Below, one piece after another: positions 38,926 to 50,140 of a stretch of 64,000 bases of DNA; the first letter of the stretch is position 1; each line of letters starts with the position of its first letter. Source of the stretch: Vicugna pacos. Its lineage: Eukaryota; Chordata; Mammalia; Artiodactyla; Camelidae. The DNA lies in NCBI RefSeq assembly GCF_048564905.1, contig NC_132991.1, positions 63,681,501 to 63,745,500 on the forward strand, in the 5' to 3' direction. The translations under genes and the position numbers were made by a program. The notes under the pieces are model-generated. The model was not told the DNA's origin, made no database searches, and worked only from the letters and a program-made list of their open reading frames with translations.

Positions 38926-39984
38926 ATTTAATTGCAATGTATGTTTATACTTGACCTGACAGCCCTATGTAAATGTAATTCAAAACTTTTAGTTACAGGA
39001 TACTAATTGGCACTGCAAATATGTCCCCTTATATTATTTAGACATAAATTATTAATTTACTTATTCACTGAGACTGAACAATATAATTAATCCCTGAGCA
39101 AAGACAAATATTGAATACAATAGACATATAAATTTCATACTTTAGTCCCCACGAAAGACTTAAAGTTGGAGGGAGGTCCTAATTTCCCTCACCGATTTGA
39201 GACAAATACGCTAAACTTCTGATCAGTTTGCTGGTTTTAATGGTTAATCTACTTGGCAAATCATTTATTGCTATTAAATTAAGTTAACCTAAGCAAAACA
39301 ATATAGGTTTCAAGTACACTAGCAACCTTGTTGACCTTGTGAAATGCTAATATCACTGTCATTTAAGCAAAATATTTAACTATTATAAATAGAAAATTCT
39401 TAAATAATTCCTCCTTAGTAGTTGAATAGTATAATCTTAGAACTAGTTTTGCTTGGAGGTTTGTTTAGTGTAAAGAATTCAAAGTCATGCCAAGTAAGGA
39501 AAGTGAGACCGATAACCTGGTCCTTTGATAGCTGACTGTTTCAGCTCACCTCTTTCCTAACAGCAGTTAAACATTCTTATTTTCCAATAGCAGTGCTGAA
39601 ACATTTTAGAAAACATTACGTCTTTTTTTTTTTCCTGAAAACTCACTGAATACTTGACTTCCAGCGCTAAGTCTGACATTGGGCTACCATTTTCATATTA
39701 ACTCTCACAAGAAGCCTTTAAGAAAGGAATTATCTAAGGTGAAGAAGTCTTTAATTTACTCAAGGTTGGGTATAAAAATGAATTAACTGCTCTTTGAGAG
39801 CGGATGGGGAAGAGCTTGGGAGTACAGGGCAAGAACTGTGGGAAAAGCACCTGGTATACCAAAGAATTTGACTGAAGTTAGCTCCCTGGATGGAAACTCA
39901 ATGCAGTAGACAAGCACCCATTCAATCAATGCAATCAGTAGCAAAAGCTAAACAGAACCATAAACCAGCATCGTTCAGTTCAAC
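38926..39984. other. AT-rich non-coding stretch
   Basis: No gene seen. A very weak reverse MIR-like patch occurs at about 39,690-39,790. Confidence 0.35.
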
Positions 39985-40800
39985 TAGTAATTATATAATG
40001 TAGTGTCTGCCAGGCACTCTGCTAGGTTCCGGATTTACAATAACGAATACATAGCTCCTTCCCTCAAGAGGCATAAACATGTAGGAGGAGAGAACTACAA
40101 AAACTGATCTGGTTTTGAAAGATGAAAAGTAATTAGCCATGGGGAAAAAAAACTATAATGGGAAGAATAGAGCAAGCAATGTGTGAAGAACTACAGCAGT
40201 TTGATAGTGCTGAGGCCAAAACATAGGCAGGGACTAGCTGAAAGTAAGATGCAAGAGTTAGCATGCTTATAGATTTGCATGGCTTTACTGGTTACATTAC
40301 AAAGACAGTGAAAGATTTTAAACAGAAGAGTGATCTGACTAGACATACAGTTTAGAAAGATCATGCTGGTTCACCTAAAGACTGAACAGAGTGTGAAAAG
40401 ATTGGAGGCAGAAAAATTAATTGGCTAATTGGAGAATCAATTCAGTGAGAGTAGAGAGGAAAAGAAGAAAAATGTGAAAGAAATACATATTTAAGAAATA
40501 TATTACGAGCCTAGGATAACTTTTTGTTTTTGATTTGGAATAATTTCATGACCTAAAATAGGGACTGCAAAAGAAATGTAGGATGGATGTTGAAGTAAGT
40601 TTCATTATGAACATGATGAGTTTCAGGTGCCTACAGAACCCAAGCAGAGCCACCTGGTAGACAGTGGGGATTATGAGTCTGACTCTCAGAAAGAAACCCA
40701 AGTTTCAGATACAGATTAGAGTTATTAGAACTCAGGTGGTTGTAAAGCTTTGAAAATGAAACAGATCAGCCAGTAAGAGTGATGGATGTAAAATAACAAC
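39985..40800 (-). mobile_element. Old L2-like repeat, long
   Basis: It starts with the antisense L2 tail ('agtgtctgccaggcactctgc', 'cttccctcaagaggcataaac'). It continues into text of an old mammal-wide repeat ('gaagagtgatctgactagac', 'agaaagatcatgctggttc', 'gcctacagaacccaagcag'). The first 130 bp are clear. The rest I recognise only by pattern and cannot assign to a subfamily. Confidence 0.5.
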
Positions 40801-42769
40801 TGTGGGTGTGTGTCTGTGTCTGAGTCTGTGTGTGTAGATGCTGGGGGAGATACCAAAATTTAAGTTTGTAATTAAACATTTATTTGCTAATCAAATCCCT
40901 TATTATTTCATTACTAACTGAAATCTGGTCTTCAGCTGTTTCAACACTACAGAAATTATTAATTAGCCCATATAAACTTTCTGGTTTGTAAAACTCAAAA
41001 TCATGTATGAATGTTTCATAAAAATGTATCAGACCCCCACACCTCCAAATTTTAGAGTTTAAAGTTCTTTTTTTCTTTCACTTTCATAGTTTGTATAAAA
41101 CCCAATTATAAATCAATATATTTATAGTTTTCTTTCTTTGTTGATATTAGATTTCTTCATTACAGACCATGATGTCTGATTGACACTAAATACTAGAATT
41201 AGGTCAGTTGAAATGAAAATATGCCTATATGAGTTATACAGCCTTTTGGACTTTTTCTGAAGCACTTAAATTTGTATAAAAATGTAATAAAAAATCTCAT
41301 TTGTTTGTGAAAATCCTTGGATTTGAAAACTTTCATGGATTTTTGACCTATGGTTAATACAGAAAATTCTAAACAAGGTCATGTATAATCTTTCTATTTT
41401 GTTCCCATGTGGCACTGTCTATATTGTATTCAGAGACTTCTGTTTTGATTCATGAAACCACATGAGTTGAAATGCAGCTCATGCCAGCACTATATTTACA
41501 GTCCAGCTATGGTACTAACTGCGTTAGCAGTGACTTCCTCAGCTCTGTGTACGGTATTTTCTAATTTGGGTTCAGTCCCAGCAGAGTTGAAAGACTGTTC
41601 CTCCATTAATTCAACTGCCCAGAGTACTAGACAATCTGTAGGTTGTGTCCACTTACTTCCTTGTAAATCACTTTCCTTCCAGCCTTTCAACTCATCATTC
41701 CCAATTTGTGCATAGCAGAAAATCTTGCATCATTTTCTCACTGTGATTACACTGGGCATTGTCTGAAAGGAATGGCTCTCATTATTCCCCTCTGAAAATT
41801 TACAACTTAATTCTAGCTCCCAAACAGCTGGCCTCTGCTTTGAAAACTGGTACAATAAACCCTTTGGGCGCGCCTCCTTCTTCTTCCCTTCCTTTCCAAA
41901 CATCATGTCTTCTAAAGTGCTTACATTTGAAGTGGAAGACGTTCTCAGAGAATTTAAATGGATATATGAACATCATCTAGAGCTAGCAAGAAATTTAAAG
42001 GATTTAAGTCTTACCCATAGTAAGTCTGATGGGTTGTTTTAAAACTTACCACACAAGAAATAAAATACGGTATCACATACATTAGTGAATAAAACATTAT
42101 ATTGCCTTTCTATTGCAAAATAATCTTTTCAAGAACAATCCTTTCTCTTTTTAAAATCCACACCAACTAAGAGAAGGGCAAACATCTGCCAAGTATATAG
42201 AGTTGTACCCCTCTTTTCCTAAAACTTTATCTCAGTCTCACCTTTCTAATAGCTCTGATTATTGGTACCACTCATTTGTACACATTACTATATTAGGACC
42301 TGGCTCTTATTTAAGGCTATCACATATATGTTTCCTCCCCTAAGTACTTTTAAACAAGTAAAGCAGCGATGTGATTTGGTTAAGTGTTCATGTAAAGCCT
42401 GTTTAATTATCCAAAGGATGTGAAGCTCTGTCTTCTTCAATTTGAGAACAAGCTCTGAGAAGGTAAGGATGCAGTCTAGTTTGTTTCTTCCTATTGTTAA
42501 CATGGCTCATCACAGTCAGGGGCTCATAACTGATTCTTAATTAACATTTGTTGAATATAAAGTAGATGCTCACAATGTATAGATTTGTTCCTCTGAAAGG
42601 CACCTCGTAATTCCAACCTTCCTTTGTGACACTGTTACCCTTAATTAAAAAACTTATCTGTCCAGTTTTCTAATCACTCAAATCTTTGGTGGGCAAAAAG
42701 CTATTTAACATAACAAACTGATTTGTGCAAAGGTGTGAATTAATACAATGTCCTTTCAATTAACCATAG
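40801..42769. other. Non-coding stretch
   Basis: GT/TCTG-rich patch at 40,803-40,837. Overlapping open frames on both strands at 41,452-41,715 have no recognised domain. An isolated GGCGCGCC (41,867-41,874) stands out in CpG-poor DNA. Confidence 0.4.
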
Positions 42770-42890
42770 AATGTGAAGTGGTCTTGGAGACAATTAAATT
42801 TATCCCCTCACTTTGTATATTAGACAACTCAGGCCCAGGAAGTCAAATGACTTTCCCAAGAACTCAATAAGAGGGTAGAGTGATATTGTT
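42770..42890 (-). mobile_element. MIR-like SINE fragment
   Basis: 'cccctcactttgtatattag', 'aactcaggcccaggaagtc', 'atgactttcccaagaactc' follow the reverse MIR core. Weakly preserved. Confidence 0.5.
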
Positions 42891-43762
42891 TCATATGTCT
42901 TAAAGAAAGGCAAAGATTGGGTATTTTAGACAAATGGAATTGTTATTTTCAGAGAAAAAGAAAATGTTGATTACCTCCAATTTTACTACTCCTCAAAAAA
43001 GAGTGACGATTTTCCTTTTGGTATACTATTAAACAAGTTGTGTTAAATTCTTCAGTGTTCTAAACTAATTTCTCTAAAACCATTCACTCATTGAAAAATA
43101 TTTATTGATCATTCCCCTCATCCACACAACTTTCTTGATAGTAGGGATATCTTGTAGGTACTGTGCAAACAAGCAAATAAACATTATGCAGTGACTAAGG
43201 TATCATATTCTCTACCTTAAAATAAGACTGAACTTTCCAAAGATATTTAAAAAGTGAACTGACTCTATGAAAATGTATACAGCCTATATACAATGATCTA
43301 GAAAGAGAATCTAAACAGAATGTAATAGATAGTGTTTAATTCATCACGATAAAGTCACTATATAGACTATAACAAACAATAAAATAAATAAGAGTCTGTA
43401 AGATATTATTTTCATTTACATCTTCCAAATAAATTGAGTGCACTGCCCATGTCTACTCATGCTGTATAATTCAGTATTAACTAGTGGGATGACTTAACAT
43501 TGACTTAAAATTTTGTGAACTGCTTAGCTTTATGTCCCAAAGGGCTTATTTTCCAGCTGTTCTAGAATGACTATATGACCCATAGGGTTAGACATTTCTT
43601 GTAGATGGTAAATTTGTCCACATTGCCTTTCACATTGGAGTTACAACTTTGGCATGTAGACCATTTTGTTCATTCTGTTTCACTTCCTGAGGAACAACAT
43701 ATCCTTGTCCTGAGAGATAGCCTTAATTTGACTTCCAGATTCATAGCTCTAAAACAGACAAC

Positions 43763-43799
43763 ACACAAACAACACACACACACACACACACACACACAA
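43763..43799. repeat. (CA)n microsatellite
   Basis: A CA run with minor interruption on its left (acacacaaacaacacaca..). Confidence 0.95.
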
Positions 43800-43935
43800 C
43801 CTGAGAGATGTTTGGCAACTATCCTCATTTTAAAGATAATGAAACAAGGGCCAAGAAGGCTGTAGTTTGGTTTGGACTTAGATTTGTTGGGGGTACTACC
43901 TTTCTGAGTCTATGCAGACAGCTGCCCTATGTAAA

Positions 43936-43957
43936 TCTCTCTCTCTGTCTCTCTCTG

Positions 43958-43997
<40 letters not shown>

Positions 43998-44021
43998 ACA
44001 CACACACATATACACACAAAA
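43936..44021. repeat. (CT)n(CA)n compound microsatellite
   Basis: About 60 bases of CT repeat with occasional GT interruptions pass directly into CA repeats. The long pure pyrimidine stretch could adopt triplex (H-DNA) structure. Confidence 0.95.
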
Positions 44022-45594
44022 CACCTTATTCAAAGGAGTATAGGGATTAATGAATGTGGACTGTAACAATCACAAGCAGTTGTGGAGATGAGCAAGGCCT
44101 CTGCAAGCTCTGAGAAACACTTCTCAACTTCCTTGCAGAATGAAAGATGAGAAATGTACCCATTACTGTCACTAAGTAGATATAAACAGATAATTCATAT
44201 TTAAGTGGCTAAAAAGTAGTTCTCATTTCCTCAATGTAGTCTTCATTCAATGAAGTAGATAATTTGAACTGTGTGAACAGATCCATTTTTCCCATAAAAG
44301 ACTCAATAAAGCTATTTTAATTTTGGAAAAAAAAAATACAGGTAGTTGTGGAACTACGTTGTCAAGTGCATGTAGTCTTATAAATGACAAATAAAACAGA
44401 GCATCAATGTGGGCTCACATAAATAACAACGCAAAGTAAAGCTGGAGTTACACAAAGTCATCACCATGATTCTCCTCTCTGTTCTCTATTTTAACCTCTC
44501 TAACATCCAAAATCGAGAAGAAATTTTTACAGACCTTCAGTGATGAGTCATCATGTTTGTGTACAATTTCAAATGTTTAACTTTTCAATGTTATTAATTT
44601 TAGTGACAGAATAAAAGTCAGTAAATTATACTAAAGTGCAAAATGAAATGAAATAAAATTTTTCTTAGAGTTGCTATAGATTTTTCCAACATGGGGTCCA
44701 TATTTATTCTATTATTAGATTATATTATAAATAATTGTATAACACAGTTATCCCAAATTTGAACTACTGTTTTTATGTCGACTACATCCTGTGTTGTGGA
44801 TACATGCACATCTAGATTTTATCAAGATGGTAACAGTGAATCTGACCACCAGAGAGCTGTTTCACTGTAAGGTGAGTTTTCACTGAAGGACTCTGACTTG
44901 CGTCCAGAAATGGCCTGAATAAGCGCCACGGTGTCTAAGTCAACAGCACTTTTCTGAGTAGGAGCATTTTCCAGACATGGCTCGGCCTGAACCAGGGCTC
45001 CTCAGCTCACTGGTGGGAGTATATTGTCCTAATATATAACCTTCTCTGCAGGTCGACGAACCTCTGAGGGGCATAATAACATGGGAAAGGCGAGATGTGT
45101 TTGTAATTTTTGCAAGAAAATCTATGTTCACTTACTAATACACACACATATCATTGATTTTCAATGACTGTTTACTGAAGTAATCTGTGAAGTCATGCAG
45201 TCCCTTTCCAATATGGCCTAGAAATCAGAGAAGGAGTTATATTGAAATGGGTCCTTATTTCTTTGCTTTGTTTGCCAACGCCGATGTCCTTTTAAAAATA
45301 CATACTTTGCATGCCCATGACATAATCCAAATAGGAGCTCATATTACTCACTGACTGCAGTTCTGTGTGGTTTCTAACTCTTTGGGGCTTCCTCAGGTCT
45401 CTTTCTGAACCCTTTGACAGAGGTGGCATTCCTCACCCCATCTCAATCAGCATCACCCACCTCCCTTCTTTGGTATTGATATTTTCTCAGTTGTTTGTAA
45501 AAATATCTGCAACTATAGCTCCCAAACAAGTCCCTTAGTGTCTCCCTCTAAATAGGTTGATGTCTCTGTCACACCATATGTAGAAATTCGAGAC
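44022..45594. other. Non-coding stretch with a CpG-retaining block
   Basis: Mostly AT-rich. 44,880-45,110 keeps several CpGs (gcgtcc, gcgccacgg, ctcggcc, gtcgacgaac, ggcgag). It includes a plus-strand acceptor-like ccttctctgcag at 45,040-45,051, followed by 28 open codons to a stop. No donor and no recognised protein, so I do not call a gene. Confidence 0.35.
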
Positions 45595-46060
45595 CTCTCA
45601 AATTGTCTTGCTAATCTTAAAACATCACATTCCTCACCTTACTGCCCAAGTCATAATCCTTCACTGATTCCAATGGCCTTATGATAAAACCAAAGCTCCT
45701 ACTGAACCCAGCATTTATAGACCTCTAAAATCCAAGACCACCTACCCATTCTACTCTTCTCCAAAATGAACCCCCAAGAGCAGGCAATCTGGTTTCCCTT
45801 GTTCTTTGTCACCTTGATGCCTTTGCTTTTGCTATTATCCTGAGTGCTTTTCCAAACCCAACTATGCATGCAGCCCCACTCCAGTCCTGCTTCCATACGA
45901 AATCTTTAGCTTCTGCATGTGGTGATAGATCCCCCCTCTCTGAAGAAGCATAGCACTTACAGCACAGACTAGGGTTCTTTACCCTTTATCTTACTATGTA
46001 TTACGTTCTTTTAGGATTAGTTTTATGTCTTGTGTCTCTAGTGAGTGGCAACCAGAGGAG
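45595..46060 (+). mobile_element. L2 LINE, 3' part
   Basis: It follows the L2 sense order: 'ccttcactgattccaatggcc', 'ttatgataaaaccaaagctcc', 'gatgcctttgcttttgctatt', 'gaagcatagcacttacagc', 'ctctagtgagtggc'. Confidence 0.65.
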
Positions 46061-47419
46061 AACAATATATTGCCTATTTTACATTCCACAGCATAAGCAT
46101 GGTTGTAGACATAGAAGAAAATCAATTACTTTCTTGTTTTTTTAAAACCTTTTCATTAATATGTTTATATTTGTTTTATATTTGATATTTATATTTGATG
46201 TTTATTGATATCTCAATATTAAAAGGCTTAAACACAATTCTAAGAACACTATAAACTGTTTAATATATATTTGAATTATTTGTTGGTTTGTTATTCATGT
46301 TTTTAATATTTAATTTGAGTAATTGCAAGTCTGGGAGATAAGTATATCAGTCTATCTAATGGTTCCATATTAAAGCTGTTTACATCATATAATTAATTAA
46401 TCCTAAAAACAAAACAAAATGGAAGTCAAAAAAGAAACCTCAAGAAAAATCAACAGTAATTCAATTCTTTACTGTGAAATAAAAATGCTATTTTCTCATA
46501 AGTTATGTGATATTTTGAAAATGTCCTATAAATAACATTATATAAAGGAATAAAAAATTAAGTTCTGTTTTCTACTGAGGAAATACCTAAGAATAAAGTA
46601 AACAGCCATGAGTTATGTCAAAAGTACAATCAATCAAGTGTCTGGCAAACTGTATTTAGCACGAAGTTGAATAAAGCATTACGTTATGTCTACAAATATC
46701 TGAATAAATGCATCCGATATTTTAGTGCAGGTAATATATATGAAGAGGTACACTAATCATCACCCACAGAGGTGATTCAAGACCGTCGTGAAACTGGATC
46801 AGCTCATTTACTAAATTCTCAGGACATTTAGGCCATTGCCTGTAAGAAGTAAGATACATACAACTCTGTTATTTAACTTATTTATAAGTTTCGGTACCAT
46901 GTTAGTTGTTGCTTGGCACCTGGTTTTGTTTACAACTAAAGCTGCTGTGAGGAAATAGCCAGGAAAACATTTATATTGAAACTACAGTGATCTGATCACT
47001 TTTCTCAAACATGGACTTGTACTTTCCTGCTTCGATTTTTTTTTTTTAATGTAGTTTCAGGTACAAAAAGACTCCAAGGGGTTAAAATTACTCAGACATG
47101 TAATTCTCCGCTATCTCAAGAAGATGACACAATTTGGGCTACCTATGTTTAGAGAATTTATTAGATCAGATCAACAAAGTCTAATCTTGTCTCTGCCATT
47201 GATTTCTAATTTTCTAAATGATTTCTCTCTTGTGATTTAACACATTAGTGAATAAGATACAGATATATCTACAGGGACTTAGAAGATATAATTAATCTGT
47301 GAAAGCTTCTATGAGATTCTCAAAAAATTTTTGCTTCTACTACTACCTTAAAAATTAGAATGCACTGCAAGTTGAATAAAAGTCAACCCCTTATGACGGT
47401 CAAGGGGACATATGTGGCC
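46061..47419. other. AT-rich non-coding stretch
   Basis: TATTTGAT-type low-complexity sequence at 46,150-46,230. Nothing else recognised. Confidence 0.4.
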
Positions 47420-47865
47420 TGATACCTGCCTTCTGCTCTGATTTCTTCCCCATTACCCTCTAACATGTTTGTTAGACTCCAGTGCCACTGGCCTTGTATT
47501 TGTCTCTCAGATATGCCAGGTTTCTTCTAGCTTCAAGGCTGTTGCTTCTTCTGTTCTCTCTGCCTGAAAACTCTTCCCCCAGACATTCATATGCCTGGCT
47601 GCTTCTCATTACTCATATCTCCAAGGGCAGCTCACCCCATCTCAGACAAGCTCTGTTGTTATGTTTTTGTTTTATAGTTCTTAGAGCATTTTTCATGTCA
47701 AAATGTTCATTCATTTATTAGTTTACCTGTTAATTTCTGTCTCCTACTAGTAGAATAAAAACTCCATGAGAGCAGGGATTTGAATAGTTTTTCCAATTTT
47801 CTACACATTCAGAAAAGTTCTTGCTATGTATTAAAGATCCAATAACCATTTGTTGAATAAACGTA
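47420..47865 (+). mobile_element. L2 LINE, 3' part
   Basis: Well-preserved L2 order: 'agactccagtgccactggcc', 'ctgttctctctgcctgaaaac', 'ctccaagggcagctcacccc', 'gagagcagggatttgaatag', ending 'ccatttgttgaataaacg'. The 79-codon frame within it is incidental. Confidence 0.85.
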
Positions 47866-50037
47866 TGATTAATTTATGGACCATGATATTAGAAATACTT
47901 AGGGCACACTAGTTTGATATTTAAGTGGAAGAAAAACAGAGTATATATTTGCCCTGAAATGTTTAGGATTAAAATGTTCTTCCCAAGTAAGAGCATCATT
48001 TACTAAAAAGACAGTACTTTAATTCTTTACAGAACATTTAGATTTTCAGAATATCAAATTCAATAAACCACGTCTAAGATGAGCATAGAATTTATTTTAA
48101 AAGATTTGCCTTCAAAGGTGTAGATTCCTGATGTGCTATTAAAATGGCTTTTTTCCTGTATTTATGACTCAAAATAAAGGAACTTTAGAGGAAGACAGTA
48201 TGTACAGCCTATTCTTTCACAAATGTGCATGAAATGTATTTTAAGGAATTGTGTTTCATTTATTCAGTGACTTAAAAAAATCACTCCAATTCTGACTGGT
48301 GATTAAACACGCTCTTGTAGAGAATAAGGACATATGACATTCCCTAACAGAAGGATGACATTAGAACTCCTTCACTTCCTAGATAGTGGTATAGTTTCAG
48401 TTTTCAATAATTAGGAATATGTTTCCTCTTAAATATTTAAGCATGATTTCTGCTTAATTTCTTTCCTCCAAGATGTTTTTCATGCCTTTCAAATATTTGT
48501 CAACTTTAGACTCTATAATGCCTAAGCAACATGGGTACAGGTGAAGCTCTACTGAACACAGTAACCATGGAAACACCTAATTCTTATTTAATTTGCTGTC
48601 TCCTTGGATGAAGCAAAAAAAAAAAACCAAGAGGAATGGAGCACTGAAGTCAGAGAAACAGGAAGACACATGAGAGTTGAAAAGAGGGAAACAGGCCCAG
48701 ACACAGAGGCCCACAGACTTTCTAGCTCACTTCCTTTTAGCTAAAACTGTTAAAGCTAGGGAGACACAAAATGAAAGCTATTTTTGAGCAAATTTCACGG
48801 TGCTACAGGTCAGAAAAAAAGTTTCAACCTGGCTATTTTTGTTGGATTCCCCTTGCACACAGAGCCAAGTTTAAACACAATCTCAATCAATCTGGAGGCA
48901 TCAATATGGATAGTTCAAGTTCAGAGAAAAGCTCCTTGGCATTTCAAGTGCCCTGAATCTGGGCACACTTCCCCAGAGAGTTTAGACTTCTTTCCTAACA
49001 GATCCAAACCGCAGGAATGGCCCTGGAGCAGCAACCTTGTCAGTGTTTCCTGGCCCAGATTGCGTTTCACCACTTTCAGTTGTGTAGCTGGCATGGAGCT
49101 GGTTGGAATGGCACAGAATTCTGAGTCCCTCCCTCTTTTCTATCCATATGAAAGTCACAGTTGAGTCACAGAGTGGGACAGGTATGGCTGTCACATCACC
49201 CCACCCTTAGCTCAGAGAACAGAAATATAACCAGAGGTGGAAGCAGAGTCAGAGTGGGATGGTTCTTTGCTGGCATACTTGACCAAGAGCTGAGTTTGAC
49301 CTGAGTAAGTCTTAGGCATGGTTCCACTACTCAGAACCTCAGGAAAGTCACTTAACCACTCCCTGAGCAGTTTACTTGTATGCACATCAGAGGTTCACAC
49401 TATTTGCTCTTGACAGGCCCTCTTCCTCTTCAAACGTCATCTAATTCACATACAATTAGCAAGTCTTAGGAACTGATGTCCCTTCTGCCATGGGGCAGAG
49501 GCACAGAAGTAAAGAGTACATTTTATGACATTTTATGTTTCCAGATGTATAAGTACATAATCTTTCTAACACACTAATTAATAGGGTTACAAAGAGCTGC
49601 TCTGTTATACAGACTATAAATACATTAGGGAGCAAAAGGGAAAGACCTTATTAAAAATCAGTTTACTCATTTTCAATATCAGTTTTTTAATAGAAAACTC
49701 TGGATTCTTATCACAAAATCTGATGAGAATATTTAGAAGGGGCTGAAACAGGGCAGTGAGAGTGTCCAGGATTGTACAAAGTTTTCATAATTTACAAATT
49801 TGATATGGACCACCCTCATTTAATGTGGTCCTACTCAAAACAAAACAAAACAAAAATCGTGTAACTAGTGACTGAATCTGAAAATGATAAGAACTCTAAA
49901 AAACATACAAAACCTGCTTCACTGAAGACCACTGAATGGTCTATAATAATTTTCATCATGTAATCTATAAATGAGGCAAGTTTTAGTTTGAGACACAATG
50001 GCCAAACCCATTTAAATAAACCCAAGATCATACTCAC
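47866..50037. other. Non-coding stretch (putative intron 2 of the minus-strand gene)
   Basis: It holds an X-box-like site at 48,561-48,574 and a weak MIR-like patch at 49,290-49,380. A 126-codon plus-strand open frame (48,784-49,164) has no recognisable domain, promoter or splice context and is treated as chance. Confidence 0.4.
48561..48574. promoter_or_regulatory. RFX-type X-box-like palindrome
   Basis: GTAACCATGGAAAC closely matches the palindromic RFX-factor X-box (GTTGCCATGGAAAC type). A single motif match outside a promoter is only suggestive of an enhancer. Confidence 0.3.
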
Positions 50038-50140
50038 TTTGTTGTTTCATAAGCGATTTAGCTTCCAGTAGGATGCTTAGTGCTTTCTTAATGCTTTCTT
50101 GGAAGCTAAATTTCTTAAGTTCCATCAATCCTGGCTTCTC
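50038..50140 (-). CDS. Candidate coding exon 2 with probable start codon, unnamed gene (partial)
   Basis: This is a 103-bp minus-strand segment with an AG acceptor (..tcatttaaacag| at 50,142-50,141) and a good donor (CAAA|gtgagt, 50,037-50,032). Only one frame is open throughout: 34 codons plus one base, ending in phase 1. That frame joins exon 1 in phase 0, where an in-frame stop lies upstream, so the first AUG of the joined message is at 50,125. The context TTGATGG has G at +4 but T at -3, so it is only moderate. The predicted N terminus starts MELKKFSFQ and ends LLEAKSLMKQQ: lysine-rich, probably helical, with no signal peptide. I do not recognise the protein family. I found no later exons. 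Alternative explanations are a cryptic splice pair, or a downstream exon whose upstream partner I missed. The intron to exon 1 would be about 6.7 kb. Confidence 0.45.

Noticed and set aside
43763-44021. Regularly spaced repeats considered as a CRISPR-like array
   Set aside because: They are plain dinucleotide microsatellites in a mammalian genome, with no repeat-spacer structure.
48784-49164. 126-codon plus-strand open frame
   Set aside because: No recognisable domain, no promoter, splice or poly(A) context; composition is like flanking sequence. Length is within chance for this much non-coding DNA.
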